Source: Spinacia oleracea
Taxonomy: Eukaryota; Streptophyta; Magnoliopsida; Caryophyllales; Amaranthaceae
Direction: 5' to 3'
Length of the DNA: 64,000 nucleotides
Assembly: GCF_020520425.1 (NCBI RefSeq)
Contig: NC_079487.1
Coordinates: forward strand, 130,594,385 to 130,658,384
Shown: positions 11,397-23,703 of the stretch, one piece after another
How the letters are laid out: every line of letters begins with the position of its first letter
How positions within the stretch are numbered: the first letter of the stretch is position 1
Notes under the pieces: generated by a model
Told to the model about the DNA's origin: nothing
What the model saw: only the letters and a program-made list of their open reading frames with translations
The model's database searches: none
Position numbers and translations under genes: made by a program

Positions 11397-14046
11397 TCAT
11401 GGCCGAGCTCTTTTGTTGCTGCTGCAAGATGGGCATTTGTAATGCTTGATGTGCTCAGCTCTGGCGGGTGTGATCTTCACGCACTTGCCGTGAAACCAAG
11501 TTTCACAAATGTCGCAGCAAATCCAGAACTCATCTGATGCATACGATTCTGCACATGCACCACATAAGGTATCCCCATGCTCATCCTCTTCCTCATCTTC
11601 TTCGAAGCCTTCCTCTACATACCTCTGTGGAATAATATCCTTTGCGCACTTGTTACCCTGCAATCAAAGGTTGCTTGAATTTCATCTTCTCATTTTAAAA
11701 TAAAAGGCAAAGATGGCATACTTACTTACTTTGGAGATTATGGGAAATAAACTACTACAACAATATACAAAGTATATTGCTGAATTAAAAAGATAAAACA
11801 GTTTTCCCGTTCAAGAAGAATAAACAAGGTTAGTGTCTAAGCAAAGCCATCCCTCTGCCTGTTTCTTTCTAGTCCTTCCACAATCCCCCTACAGAAGTGT
11901 ACATCAAAACAAGGAACAGAGCAGGATGAAACCTAACTTACTACTCAATACCAGTGTTCAAAAAAGCGCTCTTTATCTCAATAGTCAATACTCATACAAA
12001 TCAAACAAAAACTTCTTATGTTTGTAGGAACTACATTAGCAGGCTGCTTTCACAAAGAGAGAGTGAAGGGAGAAAAACATTCTAACGGGTGACAAACATT
12101 ATAAAAGAGAACAAAGGAAACATAATGAAGGAGATCTCATCCCAAACTTGTGGGTTTTCTTCATAAATATTTCATTCCCATCCACAATATTTGGTAATGG
12201 ATGCTAACGAAATGACGAAGAAAAGAAGATAATTTGGGGTGAACTAGCATTCTATGAGGGCGAAAAACATTTTAAAGGGAGAAAAACATCAAAATAAAAT
12301 AAAGAAAATATAAACATTATTTTATGCAGTTGAGCGGCAGACAACCAGTGCCCACCGTTGCCGCTTCAATTCGTGCAATTGACTGCAATCCCGAAAACAA
12401 AGCCACCCTACCTACCAGTCAATCACACCAAACAGAACAACCACAGATTCAGTATCTACTCTTGAACCCTTTATACCATTATTTGCATCCTGCAATATTT
12501 GCAGTATTGAACAAATACTATCACAAGTTCATTGCACAGCACAAATCAGCTAGGTGGAGCTACAAGGAAGGGAACCATTACCAACAGGTCCAACACCCAG
12601 TATGAAAGCTGCTGCTGTCTGAGGCATATGAGAAGCAACAAACATGAACAAAGAAAGATGATAAATACTACAGTGGTCTACACTAATTTGACAGACATAC
12701 CTTAACCTACCAATCAACACAATCATATAGATAAGAGCAAGCCCACTTAAGCAAACAACAATGTGCAAGACATTAGCAGAGGATAAGGGTTTTTACCAAT
12801 TTGGAGTTTGAGTTTGAGTTTGACTTTGGCTTGTTGTTGCTGTGATTAGGAACTGGAGATTTCTCCTTCACTTGTTTCTTAGCAGAGCCAGTCACAACCT
12901 CAAATATCGTTGGGAGTTCATTTACCATATAGAACAGCCGCTTCCTACATCAAATATGTAAATATTGTCAACTAGTATTCAACAAATAAGATCAACAAGA
13001 CATATTCGGCAGTGGCATGTACTGCTTCAAGTGCAATAACCAAATATTAGTAATAACTCATCATCCCCCCTCAGTATAGTCGTTAAGAATTCATTGAACC
13101 TCCTAATTCTTATCAGAAGAACAATTTAGTGTGAACTCCAAGATGCAAAAATGGTCGAGGTATCTGAATTACAAGAATCACCGCATACTTTGATGAGGAA
13201 ATACCAGCCCAAAGAGCAGCTATTTCACTAGCTTAAACCTTTGAACAGCATGTGTGCACTTGTCTATCAAGAAAATCCAATCCTGTAACTACTTGAGTCG
13301 CAATACATCGACCACTGCATAATTTCTTTCTAAAATCCAAACAGCAGTGACCACATACCACTAAACTGATCTATCTTCAAGAAAATAGTAGGAGTAGCAA
13401 AATTTAGAGCATTGGAGTTGTCTCCAATATCAAGCAATAATTTATGAGAATTACAAAAATACCCAGAGCATTGACCACACCATATAAACCCTGAAACTAA
13501 CAAGTCAATGCCATGCTCAAGCATGAACGCGTATAAGCTAGTATTGCAGCCTTCCAAGCTCATACAAATGAAGTAAAACACATAGAATATGATGCACAGG
13601 AAATGCAAATGCTACTATTTCTTGGAAGTCTCAATGCGGAGGAATTGTACCACGGGAGGAGACAGAAAGAAAATGAAAGATACATATGAACTATGAAGTA
13701 TATGATTATGCAAACTCACGAAAAAAAAACAGGGTGGTAATACCTTTCATTTTTATTAAACCCAAACCTAGCTCCAAAATAGAATGCAACAGAAAGCAAC
13801 CAGGCATCACTGTGAACAGCAACCAAAGCTAGCCAATCCTTCTCCTGCATCCCATCCCTTGCAAAATTTATGCCCAAAGCAGGCTCTGGGAGCTCAGGAG
13901 GTACCTCTTCAGCAGGAAGATTGACTTCCCACTGCTCACTGGGAAACCCATACAAGCAAAGGTTTTCTTTCTCTGTTCAGCAGAAACATTCATTTAGTTA
14001 ATGTAGTGTAAACCAGCAGATAAATCGTATAACGGTCTTAACAGAT

Positions 14047-14126
<80 letters not shown>

Positions 14127-15828
14127 AAGGGAAAAGGGGATTATACAATCAAAGTATGCATAATTGCAATTGACAGTGGCCTAAAATACATTGCAGTTCA
14201 ATGAATAGACTGCATGAATCATGCACCATTATCATACCATATCTTCGAATGAATTGGTAATTGACAAATGAATTGGGAAAAGAAAAAAAGACATGAAACT
14301 CAAAAAAGAGTTCCCCAAAATAAAGGACCCAAAAATGATGTGTATTTTCTCCTTCAATAAATGAATCCATTTATAAAAGGCGTTTAAGTATAGCATGTAT
14401 AAGCAAGACATATCCAATTAGATTTTCAAAGACCGCAATCATTATAAAATCCGAAACGGAAACAAACTTAAAGCACTCCCATTACATAAACACCTCATAA
14501 ATCCTTTTTTAGTCATATTATGCTAGCTGGTGGCTAAATCTACTGCGTAGAAAGTGTTTTACTTATTCAATATGGCACACAACACAGGGACAAAGTACAA
14601 AACAACCAACTTCTAGGACAAAGAAACAGTAAAAGTGGTCAATTACTAACTAGAATCAAGGCACAGTCCTAACCATGGGAACATACTTTTTTTTTTTGGC
14701 AGAACGTACATACATTAGTACAAACTACACAAAGTTTTAGTTCAAACGATGAGTCACAAAAGGAATAAGGCAGGCAGCTAAGCAAAAATATTAGTCAACA
14801 ACATCAAACAATAGACAGCTCCAAATAGGCAAATAGCATATGGAAATCAATAGGAAAACTTTTGTTAACAAGGCGGGAAATAAACTACTCTCTGGACCAG
14901 ACGAGTGACGGGGTACATATTCATCTTCATCCTAGCCTCAACATCTACAAATATTAACAATTTAACAACATCATCATCCTAGCCTCAACATCTACAGATA
15001 TAAACAATTTAACAACCATGCTGCAACTGAAACACACCAATAGTTCCCAATTTAATGGCTTTGCATGTATCCAACAAGTCAGGAGCTGCATATACGAAGG
15101 CACTCCTCCCTGAATCAAAATTTCAATTCAAACCCCACCCCGCGGAAATATGTCAATAAAAATACCATGTTCCTTTTCTTCTTCTTGTTTCCAAAAACCC
15201 CGGATCATATACAAGCACAAATTCATTAAAACTGAGCAATTAAAACAGTCCACACCATGCAAACAAGTTATCATAAATTCAATTACGCATTAATGCACTG
15301 ACATTCAGCTAGCATTAAAGAAGTTCAATGAAATTCAAAAAAAAAAAATCAAACTCGCAACTTCCAATCAAACTCCAACACAAACCTTGGTAAAGTTTGA
15401 AAAATAATTAACGAAATTAAAAACCCAATTCAAATACACACAGAAGCACGCATGTTGAGAGATAAACCCTAACCTGGGTCACACAGTTGATAAAATTCCT
15501 GAACGTCTGCAAAAAATAATAATAATAATTAGCAAAAAGACATCAAAATAACAGATAAAAAGCGTAATAAATACCTTAAAAAAAGGGAAAATTCAAAAAA
15601 GAATAAACCCTATGTTTTTTCCCGGGAATTCCACCCAGCATTGGAGACCAGAAATCCAAAAACCCAGAAAATAAACAAATTGAAAAACCCAGAAAGAAAA
15701 TAATATAAACAAAAAAAAGAAGAAGACAAACCAGAAGTGAGAGCCTTAATCAAAGCAGCACGACGACCCTTAAAATCCCTAAAAACTTCTTCAACTGTTC
15801 GAGGATTGTACTGCGCACCCATGTCCAT
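11397..15828 (-). CDS. Alfin-like PHD-finger protein
   Basis: Five coding exons, in transcript order: 15732-15828, 15474-15506 (a 33-bp micro-exon), 13744-13972, 12797-12944, 11397-11657. All junctions are GT-AG and phases agree, giving 255 residues, the family's usual size. The N-terminus ([19 protein letters not shown]) and the block '[20 protein letters not shown]' are the conserved Alfin domain (about 1-135). A variable Ser/Asn/Lys linker follows. The C-terminal PHD finger (about 200-250) has the Cys4-His-Cys3 pattern: CGAC..., CCDIC..., WFHGKC, CPSC. Aromatic and acidic residues around '[10 protein letters not shown]' fit H3K4me3 recognition. Proteins of this family are nuclear readers of H3K4me2/3 and associate with PRC1-type complexes. 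The gene ends convergently towards the carrier gene. The second intron carries a 47-bp tandem repeat and the third follows the TA microsatellite described separately. Confidence 0.96.
14050..14127. repeat. (TA)n microsatellite in an Alfin-like intron
   Basis: About 38 TA units with one TACATA interruption near 14111, in the intron between the exons ending at 15474 and starting at 13972. Such a tract is a likely length polymorphism and can form cruciform DNA. Confidence 0.95.
14922..15016. repeat. Two-copy tandem repeat (about 47 bp) in an Alfin-like intron
   Basis: 'CATCCTAGCCTCAACATCTA' occurs in both 14922-14968 and 14969-15016, followed each time by an AACAATTTAACAAC stretch. It looks like a recent slippage duplication. 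Confidence 0.8.
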
Positions 15829-16088
15829 TGTCTCAGAGAATTCTTCAGAGAGTAAGCAAAAAACAGAGAATTTCTGGGAGAGAAAAAGAAAGTTGAAGAA
15901 TGAGGAGAGAGGTTTTGAATGAATAAAAATAAAAATAAAGAAAAATAAATAGGGGGGGAACAATAATGGGGAATAATGGGGGTTGGGAGTTTGAGTTTGT
16001 GGGGAGAGATGGTTAACTCTATTTGATAGGAGGGCGACGAGTCCGAGACTGGTCACTTTTCTTTTCCTTTTCTGGAACTAGTACTACG

Positions 16089-16096
16089 ATTTTATA
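16089..16096 (-). promoter_or_regulatory. Candidate TATA box of the Alfin-like gene
   Basis: Minus-strand TATAAAAT about 260 bases upstream of the ATG at 15828 would give a leader of about 230 bases. That fits the pyrimidine-rich mRNA-strand sequence between 15840 and 16060. Position only; no transcript data. Confidence 0.35.
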
Positions 16097-16579
16097 ATTT
16101 CATTGACCACACCGTACACATCCCTAAATAGTTGGCTCTATTCTACTTCTATTGGACTTGTTTACTGGGCTTATATTATCTGAACTTAAATGCTTATTTA
16201 AATTTAATAAAACTTTTTTTTTAACTTATCTGAACTTATTTTATCTGAAAAAATTTATTTTGTCTGAAATAAACTTATTTGTGTGCGAAATTATCTGGAA
16301 AAAAATATTTTTGTTGAACTTATATTATAAACTTAACTGAACTTATTTTATCTGAACTAAGTCAGAATAAGTCAAACAAAACAGAGGCTAAATGATGTTG
16401 AATCTCTATCTATAAGGACACTCTTGATGTCTTTTCATTTTTGATGTCTCCTTTTAAATAAGTGCCTATCTTATCCTCAATAACTTTTATTTTCGTTTAC
16501 AATAAAAAAAAATTACAGAGTAATTACATAATTTATTCTTTTTATATCTTTACGTAATTCACAAATTCTTATTTACAAT

Positions 16580-16862
16580 GGGTGTACAATAAATATTGTA
16601 CACAGGAGTAAAAGTTAACTCAAAATGCTTAAAAGTTATGCTTATATATGTAAAAGTTATCTATTTTTAAGTGATAAATTTTTTCATTTTAGTAAAACTT
16701 ATTTTTTCAAAATCACTAATAATGTATAAAATTAATCATTTAACCCTTTAAAATCTTTATCTATTATTTTTTTTACTAATATAAAAGTTAACCAAAATTA
16801 GGTTAAAGTTACCAAAAAAAGGGTTAAAGTTATCTTGGTGTATAATAAATTTATTGTACACC
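16580..16862. mobile_element. Inverted-repeat element with self-complementary ends
   Basis: Both ends carry a GTGTACAATAAAT-type palindrome (16582-16603 and 16837-16862), and the two ends are inverse to one another. The interior is AT-rich and repeats 'AAAGTTA' several times. A decayed partial copy of the left end is at about 41680-41730. The superfamily is not assigned. Confidence 0.5.
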
Positions 16863-18073
16863 TGGTGCGCGTAAGACCTTTTGTACATAATTTTGCTCAA
16901 ACCATATGTAAATAATTTCCTTTTATAATTAATCAATCTTCCTCTTATAAATTATTTACTTTTTTGGAGGGAAATACAAAATAGTTATTTACTTTTTTAA
17001 AATCTTTATAAGTAAAGTTATGGGAAAAATCAAGGCGACTGCATTTAATTGATAATTGTGAATAATCACCACTTTAAAAATCCATTAACATTATTGTTGT
17101 TGACTCTTACAAAAAAAAAAAAAAAAAAAAAAACTCCGTAATTTCCAAATAGATATTCTAGACTTCTAGTATACACAATTTGTTATTAAATTGGTGTGCT
17201 AAATAGATACTCGATAAATAAGATATATAGTACATTTTTTCTTTGGAAAAAATGACTTTTATCATCTAAAAATATTGACTATTGTATTTTACCACAGTTA
17301 ATGTCAAGTTGGACGTAAAGTTAAGCGAGGCTCATATTATAAGCTTTATGCTATAACCGGTCATTTTACTTATTAAACAACTAACCACTAATTACCAGAC
17401 ACTTTACATAAGCAATTTATTCAACCAGAGACAGTTAAATTAGCTAATGCTAACAACTAGTGGCTAACATCTAACAACTAACATATAATTGTTAAACGTC
17501 TTTGAGGTATTGGCTTAATGGTTAAGACTAAGGGTCTGTGTACGATATGTCTCAGATTTGAATCTCCAATTTCATTTATAATTTATATTGCTTTTGTGAC
17601 TCATTCCCGCAAAAATAAAAATATACAAGTGTCAAACAAAGGCTTTTAAGTCAAATTTAAGCTAATTTCTTTAAATATAAATCTCATCTTAGTTTAACTT
17701 TAAACTTCCATTAATAAGATGAAATCCTCAATAAGATGGGCTATTATTTTATAGTTTTCACAAATCACTAGCTTTCTAGGTCCTTATAATAGTAACCTTT
17801 AAAGGTTGGCCCAAAGAGGCAAAGATGAATACAATCCATAAATAATAGTTTGGGGGTAATGGAGATTGAGATTCCCGCTTAATTCTTGTAATCTTCGTTA
17901 CTTTTTCTTCCCAACTACCTCGCCATGCAAACTGTTGCAACCACTCAAAAATCACAAATTGATGTAAATGCCCTTTCAAATCTGCCATTTTGGTCTGATC
18001 TACAAACAGTTTTTATGGTTGGAATTTTTAACAAAGTGGACGACTCTTTCTCAAGTACCCACAGTGAGGATTA

Positions 18074-18407
18074 GAGCATCTCCAATGGTTACATATAGGG
18101 ATTAGCTTGTAATTTTTATAAATTTTCTAGCTACTAGCCAACCATTGGAGTACATATGAACAATTAGCCAAGTTAAGCAAATTAGCTCTACAAAGCTAAT
18201 TAGCTTGGGAAAAAAAAGAACGGAAAAGAAAATTTGTTTATTTGATAAACATGTGAATTGTAATAAACATAAATTAAAAAAAATGGTTTAAAAACTCAAG
18301 CAACTTGTTAACCATTGGAGCAAAATACACATGAAAAAATAGTAGCTTGAAATTCTGATGTGGCAAATGAAAGCAACTTAACAATTAGCTTACCATTAAA
18401 GATGCTC
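18074..18407. mobile_element. PIF/Harbinger (Tourist)-like MITE
   Basis: Starts GAGCATCTCCAATGGTTA and ends with the inverse (TACCATTAAAGATGCTC), flanked by TTA duplications (18071-18073, 18408-18410). Same family as 3437-3731. Confidence 0.8.
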
Positions 18408-18523
18408 TTAGTACTCAAAACTTGAAACTTTTTGAAACGTGCTCTCCTTTCCAATAGTTTAAAACGGAGTATGCCATTCATGTCTCCATAAGAAAACTGA
18501 ATATTTTTAGTAGCTGGCCTTGT

Positions 18524-18789
18524 GGCTTCGTTTGGTAGGGTATAAAACGTTTTTAAATCATGTTACGTTGATTGGTTTGGCAAGAGAAACCACTTTTCCA
18601 CATTTCCTCCTCACATTTTTTTTTTTCTTCCCATCAATCTTCACCATCTTCTCCCATTTTCTTTTAAGCAACCAAACAAAGGAAAAATAATTTGAAATTA
18701 TATTTTCCCTTGAAAAATATTTTTTCAAGGAATATCATTTTGCAATGAAAATGTTTTACACAAACCCAAACCCAAACCCAAACGGAGTC
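18524..18789. mobile_element. 'GGCTNCGTTTGG' MITE, copy 1
   Basis: The left end GGCTTCGTTTGGTAGGGTAT and the right end (CCCAAACGGAGTC) are inverse. The interior shares 'CCAAACAAAGGAAAA' and a purine-rich fold with the copy in the PDAT intron (32576-32930). The right end includes a short CCCAAA array (about 18761-18783). Target duplication unclear; hAT-like ends. Confidence 0.65.
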
Positions 18790-19293
18790 TATGTGAAACA
18801 AAAGTACTTTGAGTTTAGAATGAACCAAATTTAAAGGCATTTATTTCATCATCCGTACTACGAAATACGGAGAACATTAAATAAACTCCTCACATATTGG
18901 AGATGGAAAAAGCATATATTCCTCCATTTCTTAAAACAAGGATTTTATTCACTCAAAAAAGTAACAGGGATATTGTTTTTAAGATAAACACGGGAAAAAA
19001 ATTAAAAAGAAATGATAAACTCCAGGAAATTATAAACCAACAAATTCACAATCAAAAATAAAAATTAGTTCAAGTTTTCCAAGCTTTAATTATGTCCAAC
19101 AGGCAGCATAGCCTTTAATCAGAGTCTCAGTTAATACAAACAACAATTATGCGTCAATAATCCGCTTTCTTCAATACCAATTATATTTTTCACACCATCA
19201 AGAAAGCAAATAGAAAGAACTACATCCATAATCTATGAGCTTAAAATTATGACAGCTTAATTAATAAAAGTGAAGACAAAGCAGAAAGTAACT

Positions 19294-19314
19294 GAGCCAA
19301 GGATGACTTCCCCT
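19294..19314 (-). promoter_or_regulatory. miR169 target site in the NF-YA 3'UTR
   Basis: The plus strand reads AGCCAAGGATGACTT (19295-19309), identical to positions 2-16 of mature plant miR169. The NF-YA mRNA, made from the minus strand, therefore carries its perfect complement over the seed and cleavage region. Position 17 mismatches and 18-19 match. The site lies about 115 bases after the stop codon, where miR169 sites occur in plant NF-YA mRNAs. The expected outcome is cleavage opposite positions 10-11 of the miRNA. Confidence 0.92.
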
Positions 19315-19427
19315 TTAAGGAATAACGATCGATCAGCAACCGAAATCTCCTCCTGATGGTTTATCAACCAGAGGACTAACCGGGAATCCGGGATGCTGTT
19401 TTTCTTTTTTCTTTTTTTTTAATAGCC

Positions 19428-22400
19428 TCAAATATAGTTCTCCATTCTTGCACCACCTTGCAGAGTTTCCCCGAACGCAGATGAGTAGCCAGAAAACCTA
19501 AATTCCAGTGGATGGTAAATATCATCACTGGTTGAGGTGGTACTAGTTACTTCTGAACAAGAATTCGTGGACGTTGAATTCGCGTAGTTTTCTTGCCAGT
19601 GAACTTCAGATCCTGGTGCCTTACTACCAGACAGTTGATGTGAAATTCTGCCTGAAACCTTGTGGCCCGAAACAGCAGGATTTGATTCTTGGAGCTTTTT
19701 CATGTTAAGAAACCGGCCACCGGATCCTCGAGTCCGTTTCAGAGCGTGTTGATGTCGGGATTCATGAAGATATGGCTACAAAAAACATTTCCATATTAAG
19801 TTTTTGAAACAAAGTTATACTCCTCCAAATGCCAAATAAACCATTTTCATCTACGAAGTACATAAGATTTATTGATTAAACGCCAGGATAAAAAAAAAAC
19901 GCAGGCAAAAACTTTCTTATACTCCGATATCAGTAGCAATGCCAGAAACCTAAATCCACTAACACTTTGACATGTTACATTATTGTAGCATAAACTTAAG
20001 ATTCAGGACCTATAAGGTAGTATTTTGAACACTTTATTTATGAGGTAATTGTTTAAATAGCGTTATGTGTCCGTTTTACCTATTCTCCCTTAATCAAGAT
20101 GATACTAGTGGGCAACAATACAGCAAGGTTGTGCTCCTATTTCACTATCATATAGTATATCTTCATACACACATTCTAATTAAGGGATAGAAATAAATAT
20201 AGGAAAGTTCAAGTACCTTCCGATTTTTGGCAAGTTTGTTTTGTGCCACAAGTTTAGCACGATGCTGTCTCCTCCTTAAGATACCATGGTACTGCTTTGC
20301 ATTGACATAAATGGGCTCGCTTGCTGAAAAATCAAGAGGAAGTGGAACTCGGGTTGGCATAATTCCCATCATCTGGGTAAAGGGGAGTAACCCAAAATGT
20401 TTCACAGGTAAGTACTTCATATTTGGATAGCGAAAAGGATCTTTAATGGTGAAAGCCTTAAAAACAGTCCCTTAAATAAAACTGATGGTTGGATGCATGA
20501 CCCGATTAAGGCATCAACATTAATAAATCAGAAGTTTTAGAATCTACAACGTGGAAAGCGGAAACCACAATGAAATATAATACCCATATATTTCAGCAAC
20601 TTGGATGGTCTACCCTACTAAAGATAGTAATTAGATAACATAGTATCAAATCATTCGGCAACTTAAGTGTTCTACACCTACTAAAAATAGTGAACTAGCA
20701 GTACTTCTATTAAAGTCCTATATTTCTAACACAATACAAAGTACTTCGTATAATATTTATAATAAAACATGACATGGGAAGCTTTTCCATGAAATCATAG
20801 CCATAAAATATGAAGGGAAGAACACGTCTTTTTTAAAAAAAAAGAGATGCAAAGTGAATAATAATATAAAAAGAGGCAATAGTACAGAACAATGTCCTTA
20901 GGCACCTAAGCAGATCACTATGCATGCCACTTTTACCAAATTTATAACAAAGGACGATTATCAATGGAAATGGAAAGACAGGAATCGTATACCTATATAA
21001 AATATATAATCCATATTAGATATTGAAGACAACTAGGAGTTTAAGTAACCTCTAAAACAATATTTATATTTAAATCCATTCTTGTCCATATAACAATATT
21101 TATTTAACAAGAGAAATGAGAGATGGGTCGAGTTTAAGTAACCTCTAAAATAAGTAGGCATGGTAGGTTAGGATCAGTCCGTCTAACAATGGGTTTGGTC
21201 CTGGTTAAAGAATGTTCAATCCACTATTATCGGCACAAATACAAACCAAGATCAGAAGGACTTCTTTGCCATCCCCTAATATACAGAGAAAAGGAGTAAA
21301 AAAAAGGTATGGCGAGGGAATAGATATTTTCTGAAGTGCACCTTAGGATCACTAACTTAAAGCAGCCTTTTGAAATTAATAAAGTAATTAGATTTGTCAA
21401 TATTGCTTTTCTTGGTAATTTAGTATAGATCAAGGAATAATTCCAAGGTCATTCGCCATTTAATAGGTAATGGATGATTTAAAAAGCGTCTATCTCAACC
21501 AATTATTCCCCTAAAGATATTAAGTGGCATAGTGATGCCTTACTTTAACAATCCATTGCCAAATAAACAACATTGACAACAAGTTTATTCTATTTGACCT
21601 AAACTTAGACAAGAAGCACTGAAAAGGACCACAACTGAACTATAAGTAGAATCTATTACGCACATGCTGGTGTAAACAAGTGGAATTAATGCAATGCATT
21701 ATACTAATTCAGAAATCAAGTATGGACCACAATTACTTTTCCTGTCATCCTATTTCAGCTTAAGGCAAATACACCCGAAAACCATCATAAATTTGCAAAA
21801 CAGACTAGAAATTGTGATATCATAAGAAGTTGTTCTTTCAAACTTTTCTTTACTTTTCCGTATTTGCCCGGAGGCAGTTTAAATTGGTCATTTACGAGGT
21901 GGGCGATAAGCAACAAATGTCTGTGCATTAATCTTGCTAGTATATTAAAGAAGTAAGATCACCCGGCAATTTGGCAAATAAAATAGAATTTAGTTTCTTT
22001 TTGTCGCTTGCCATCAATATGCAAAGGTGGTTGTCCGTTGATAAATTAAACTGATATTTCCTATAAAGGGCGGAGTCTTACCACAGCTTGAGGCGCATAT
22101 GTTGGCACTATACTATTGAAATGTTGATCAGGAAAAGTGACTGCAAACTGAGGCTGAAACAGTAATACAAACAAATAAAGGATATCTAAGTACCAATAGA
22201 TAGAACGATAGATGGTAATTTGAAACTCCGTAATACCAAGTCATACAATACACTTACAAAGACATGGTTATAATCAGTCTGTAGAGGAGGTAAGGTGTAG
22301 TTCTGAGTTCCAGTTGAGAAGTTGAATTTATACTCGCCACTTTCATGTTTCCCATGAGTTGTGTTATAACCTGGATGAAGAAGTAAACATAAGTATCCCA

Positions 22401-23703
22401 ACTACAATTCATATAAAAAGCCGCTTTCTTAAACTTGCTAAGTTAAACTTTGAACTTTCCTAGAATATCGTTGATGATAACAATCATCATTATCATTACC
22501 CCATTGCTTCAAAGAAACCTTACCCCTACAATTGCAGAGAGGTTGTTTCCAATGGTGAAGTAAATTTTAAACAGAGAAGGACAGTTATGTAATTTCAACT
22601 CAAATTCTCAAACATCAAACATGGCTTGTTATTAGGGACAGGGAGAACAATATTTAATGTACATAACCAAAGAGAAAGCAACTAGAAGAAGAAGACGATG
22701 TAGAAGTAGAATACATGGTTAAGAAAACAAATTATGAACAGTCACCAAGAAGCAAAGAGTGAGTAAGCAAATGGCTAACGACAAAGAAGAATGGTTCTTT
22801 CTTTTCCATGATATACAGCTCGTGCTTTAGCTTGAAAAGGAGGTACAGAAAAAGTTGCAGATGTAGAGCAGACAAAGGTGAGTGCATGAGCCTATTACTT
22901 CAGTATAGCTACACATATTTTCAGGCACAGATCCTAGCTAGGGATACTGTTATTTGGTAGTCACTGAGGTAATACTAAAGGATGATTTTACAAGAACATC
23001 TCATACTTTATAAATCTCACTTATCTATATTCACAACTAAATTGGTTCCTTCGGTTTCATCTTTACTAATGTTAAGAAAAAGTACGATTTCACCAACAAT
23101 TTCTGTAACCACAACTTGAGTCCTGCTTGGGAAAAGAGGAATTTCACACAAAATCATTAACATAAAAGAACATGAAGTGTAAATGGTAAAAAGGATGTCA
23201 ACTAACTTAATTGGTTAAGGTTGGGGGCTGGTGAACTAGACTTCGGATCGTATCTCATCTACATCACTGCCTCAGTGCCCTTTGTGGCTTACACAGTTAC
23301 ACCTACTCAAATAAAGTTGGGACATTGAGCAAACGAGGCAACAATGGGAAGAGTGGAAAAGCTATTGACAAGAAAATTCCCGAACACTATCCCAAGTATA
23401 TACCAGCAAAGAAAAGAATCTATTATAAGCTAGTCACAAAGACAATAAACTGATAACCAGAATTGTTTAGGAGAAGGACATCAGCAAGCAGGTCAATTAA
23501 AACCTACATCAGATTTGGTCACAGTAATTATTACTTGTACCTGATTGCGCAAAACTCATGCTTTGAGTATGAAGGTCATTTTCTCCAAAACTAGCAGAGC
23601 TGGTATTAGATTGATCCGTTGATTGAGTTGAACATGAATCCTGATCTTGGAATGAAAAATCCAACAACTTTGCGCCCTGATAGCGTTGAGCAGCAACTCC
23701 CAT
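19428..23703 (-). CDS. NF-YA: NF-YA (HAP2/CBF-B) CCAAT-binding subunit, NF-YA3/8 type
   Basis: Coding exons in transcript order: 23541-23703, 22258-22370, 22082-22153, 20217-20456, 19428-19775. Phases agree and give 311 residues. The conserved core is at about 163-220. Its first half binds NF-YB/NF-YC ('EPIYVNAKQYHGILRRRQHR'). After a short linker, its second half reads CCAAT ('YLHESRHQHALKRTRGSGG' then RFLN). An intron splits the core between K-N-R-K and P-Y-L-H. The N-terminal Gln/Ser block 'FSFQDQDSCSTQSTDQS' matches the Arabidopsis NF-YA3/NF-YA8 subgroup. In the nucleus the trimer activates or represses CCAAT promoters. An in-frame TGA lies about 70 bases upstream of the ATG within the same exon, so 23703 is the best start, although NF-YA3/8 relatives have extra N-terminal residues. 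A leader exon probably lies near 25515-25565, with its donor at ATTAAAG|GTTTGT. miR169 regulates the mRNA. Confidence 0.95.

Larger units (their letters stand above)
16097..19250. other. Intergenic region between Alfin-like and NF-YA genes
   Basis: About 3.1 kb without a supported gene. It contains a 'TTATCTGAACTTA'-rich repeat (16150-16385), an inverted-repeat element (16580-16862), a possible degenerate SINE (about 17508-17625), a Tourist-like MITE (18074-18407) and a hAT-type MITE (18524-18789). A 70-codon ORF at 17776-17988 (minus) begins with ATG but matches no family I recognise. Confidence 0.55.

Noticed and set aside
14050-14127. TA run considered as a target-rich hotspot or centromere-like repeat
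   Set aside because: It is a plain dinucleotide microsatellite in an intron.
17508-17625. Third SINE-like head (TTGGCTTAATGGTTAAGAC ... AGATTTGAATCTCC)
   Set aside because: A and B boxes look plausible but no convincing target duplication was found, so it is not listed as a feature.
17776-17988. 70-codon minus-strand ORF starting MADLKGHLHQF
   Set aside because: Short, no family recognised, no leader or polyA context. Kept only as a remark in the intergenic entry.
23197-23335. SINE-like segment in the first NF-YA coding intron (TTAATTGGTTAAGGTTGGGG)
   Set aside because: Resembles the family at 43088-43234 but boundaries and target duplication could not be placed.
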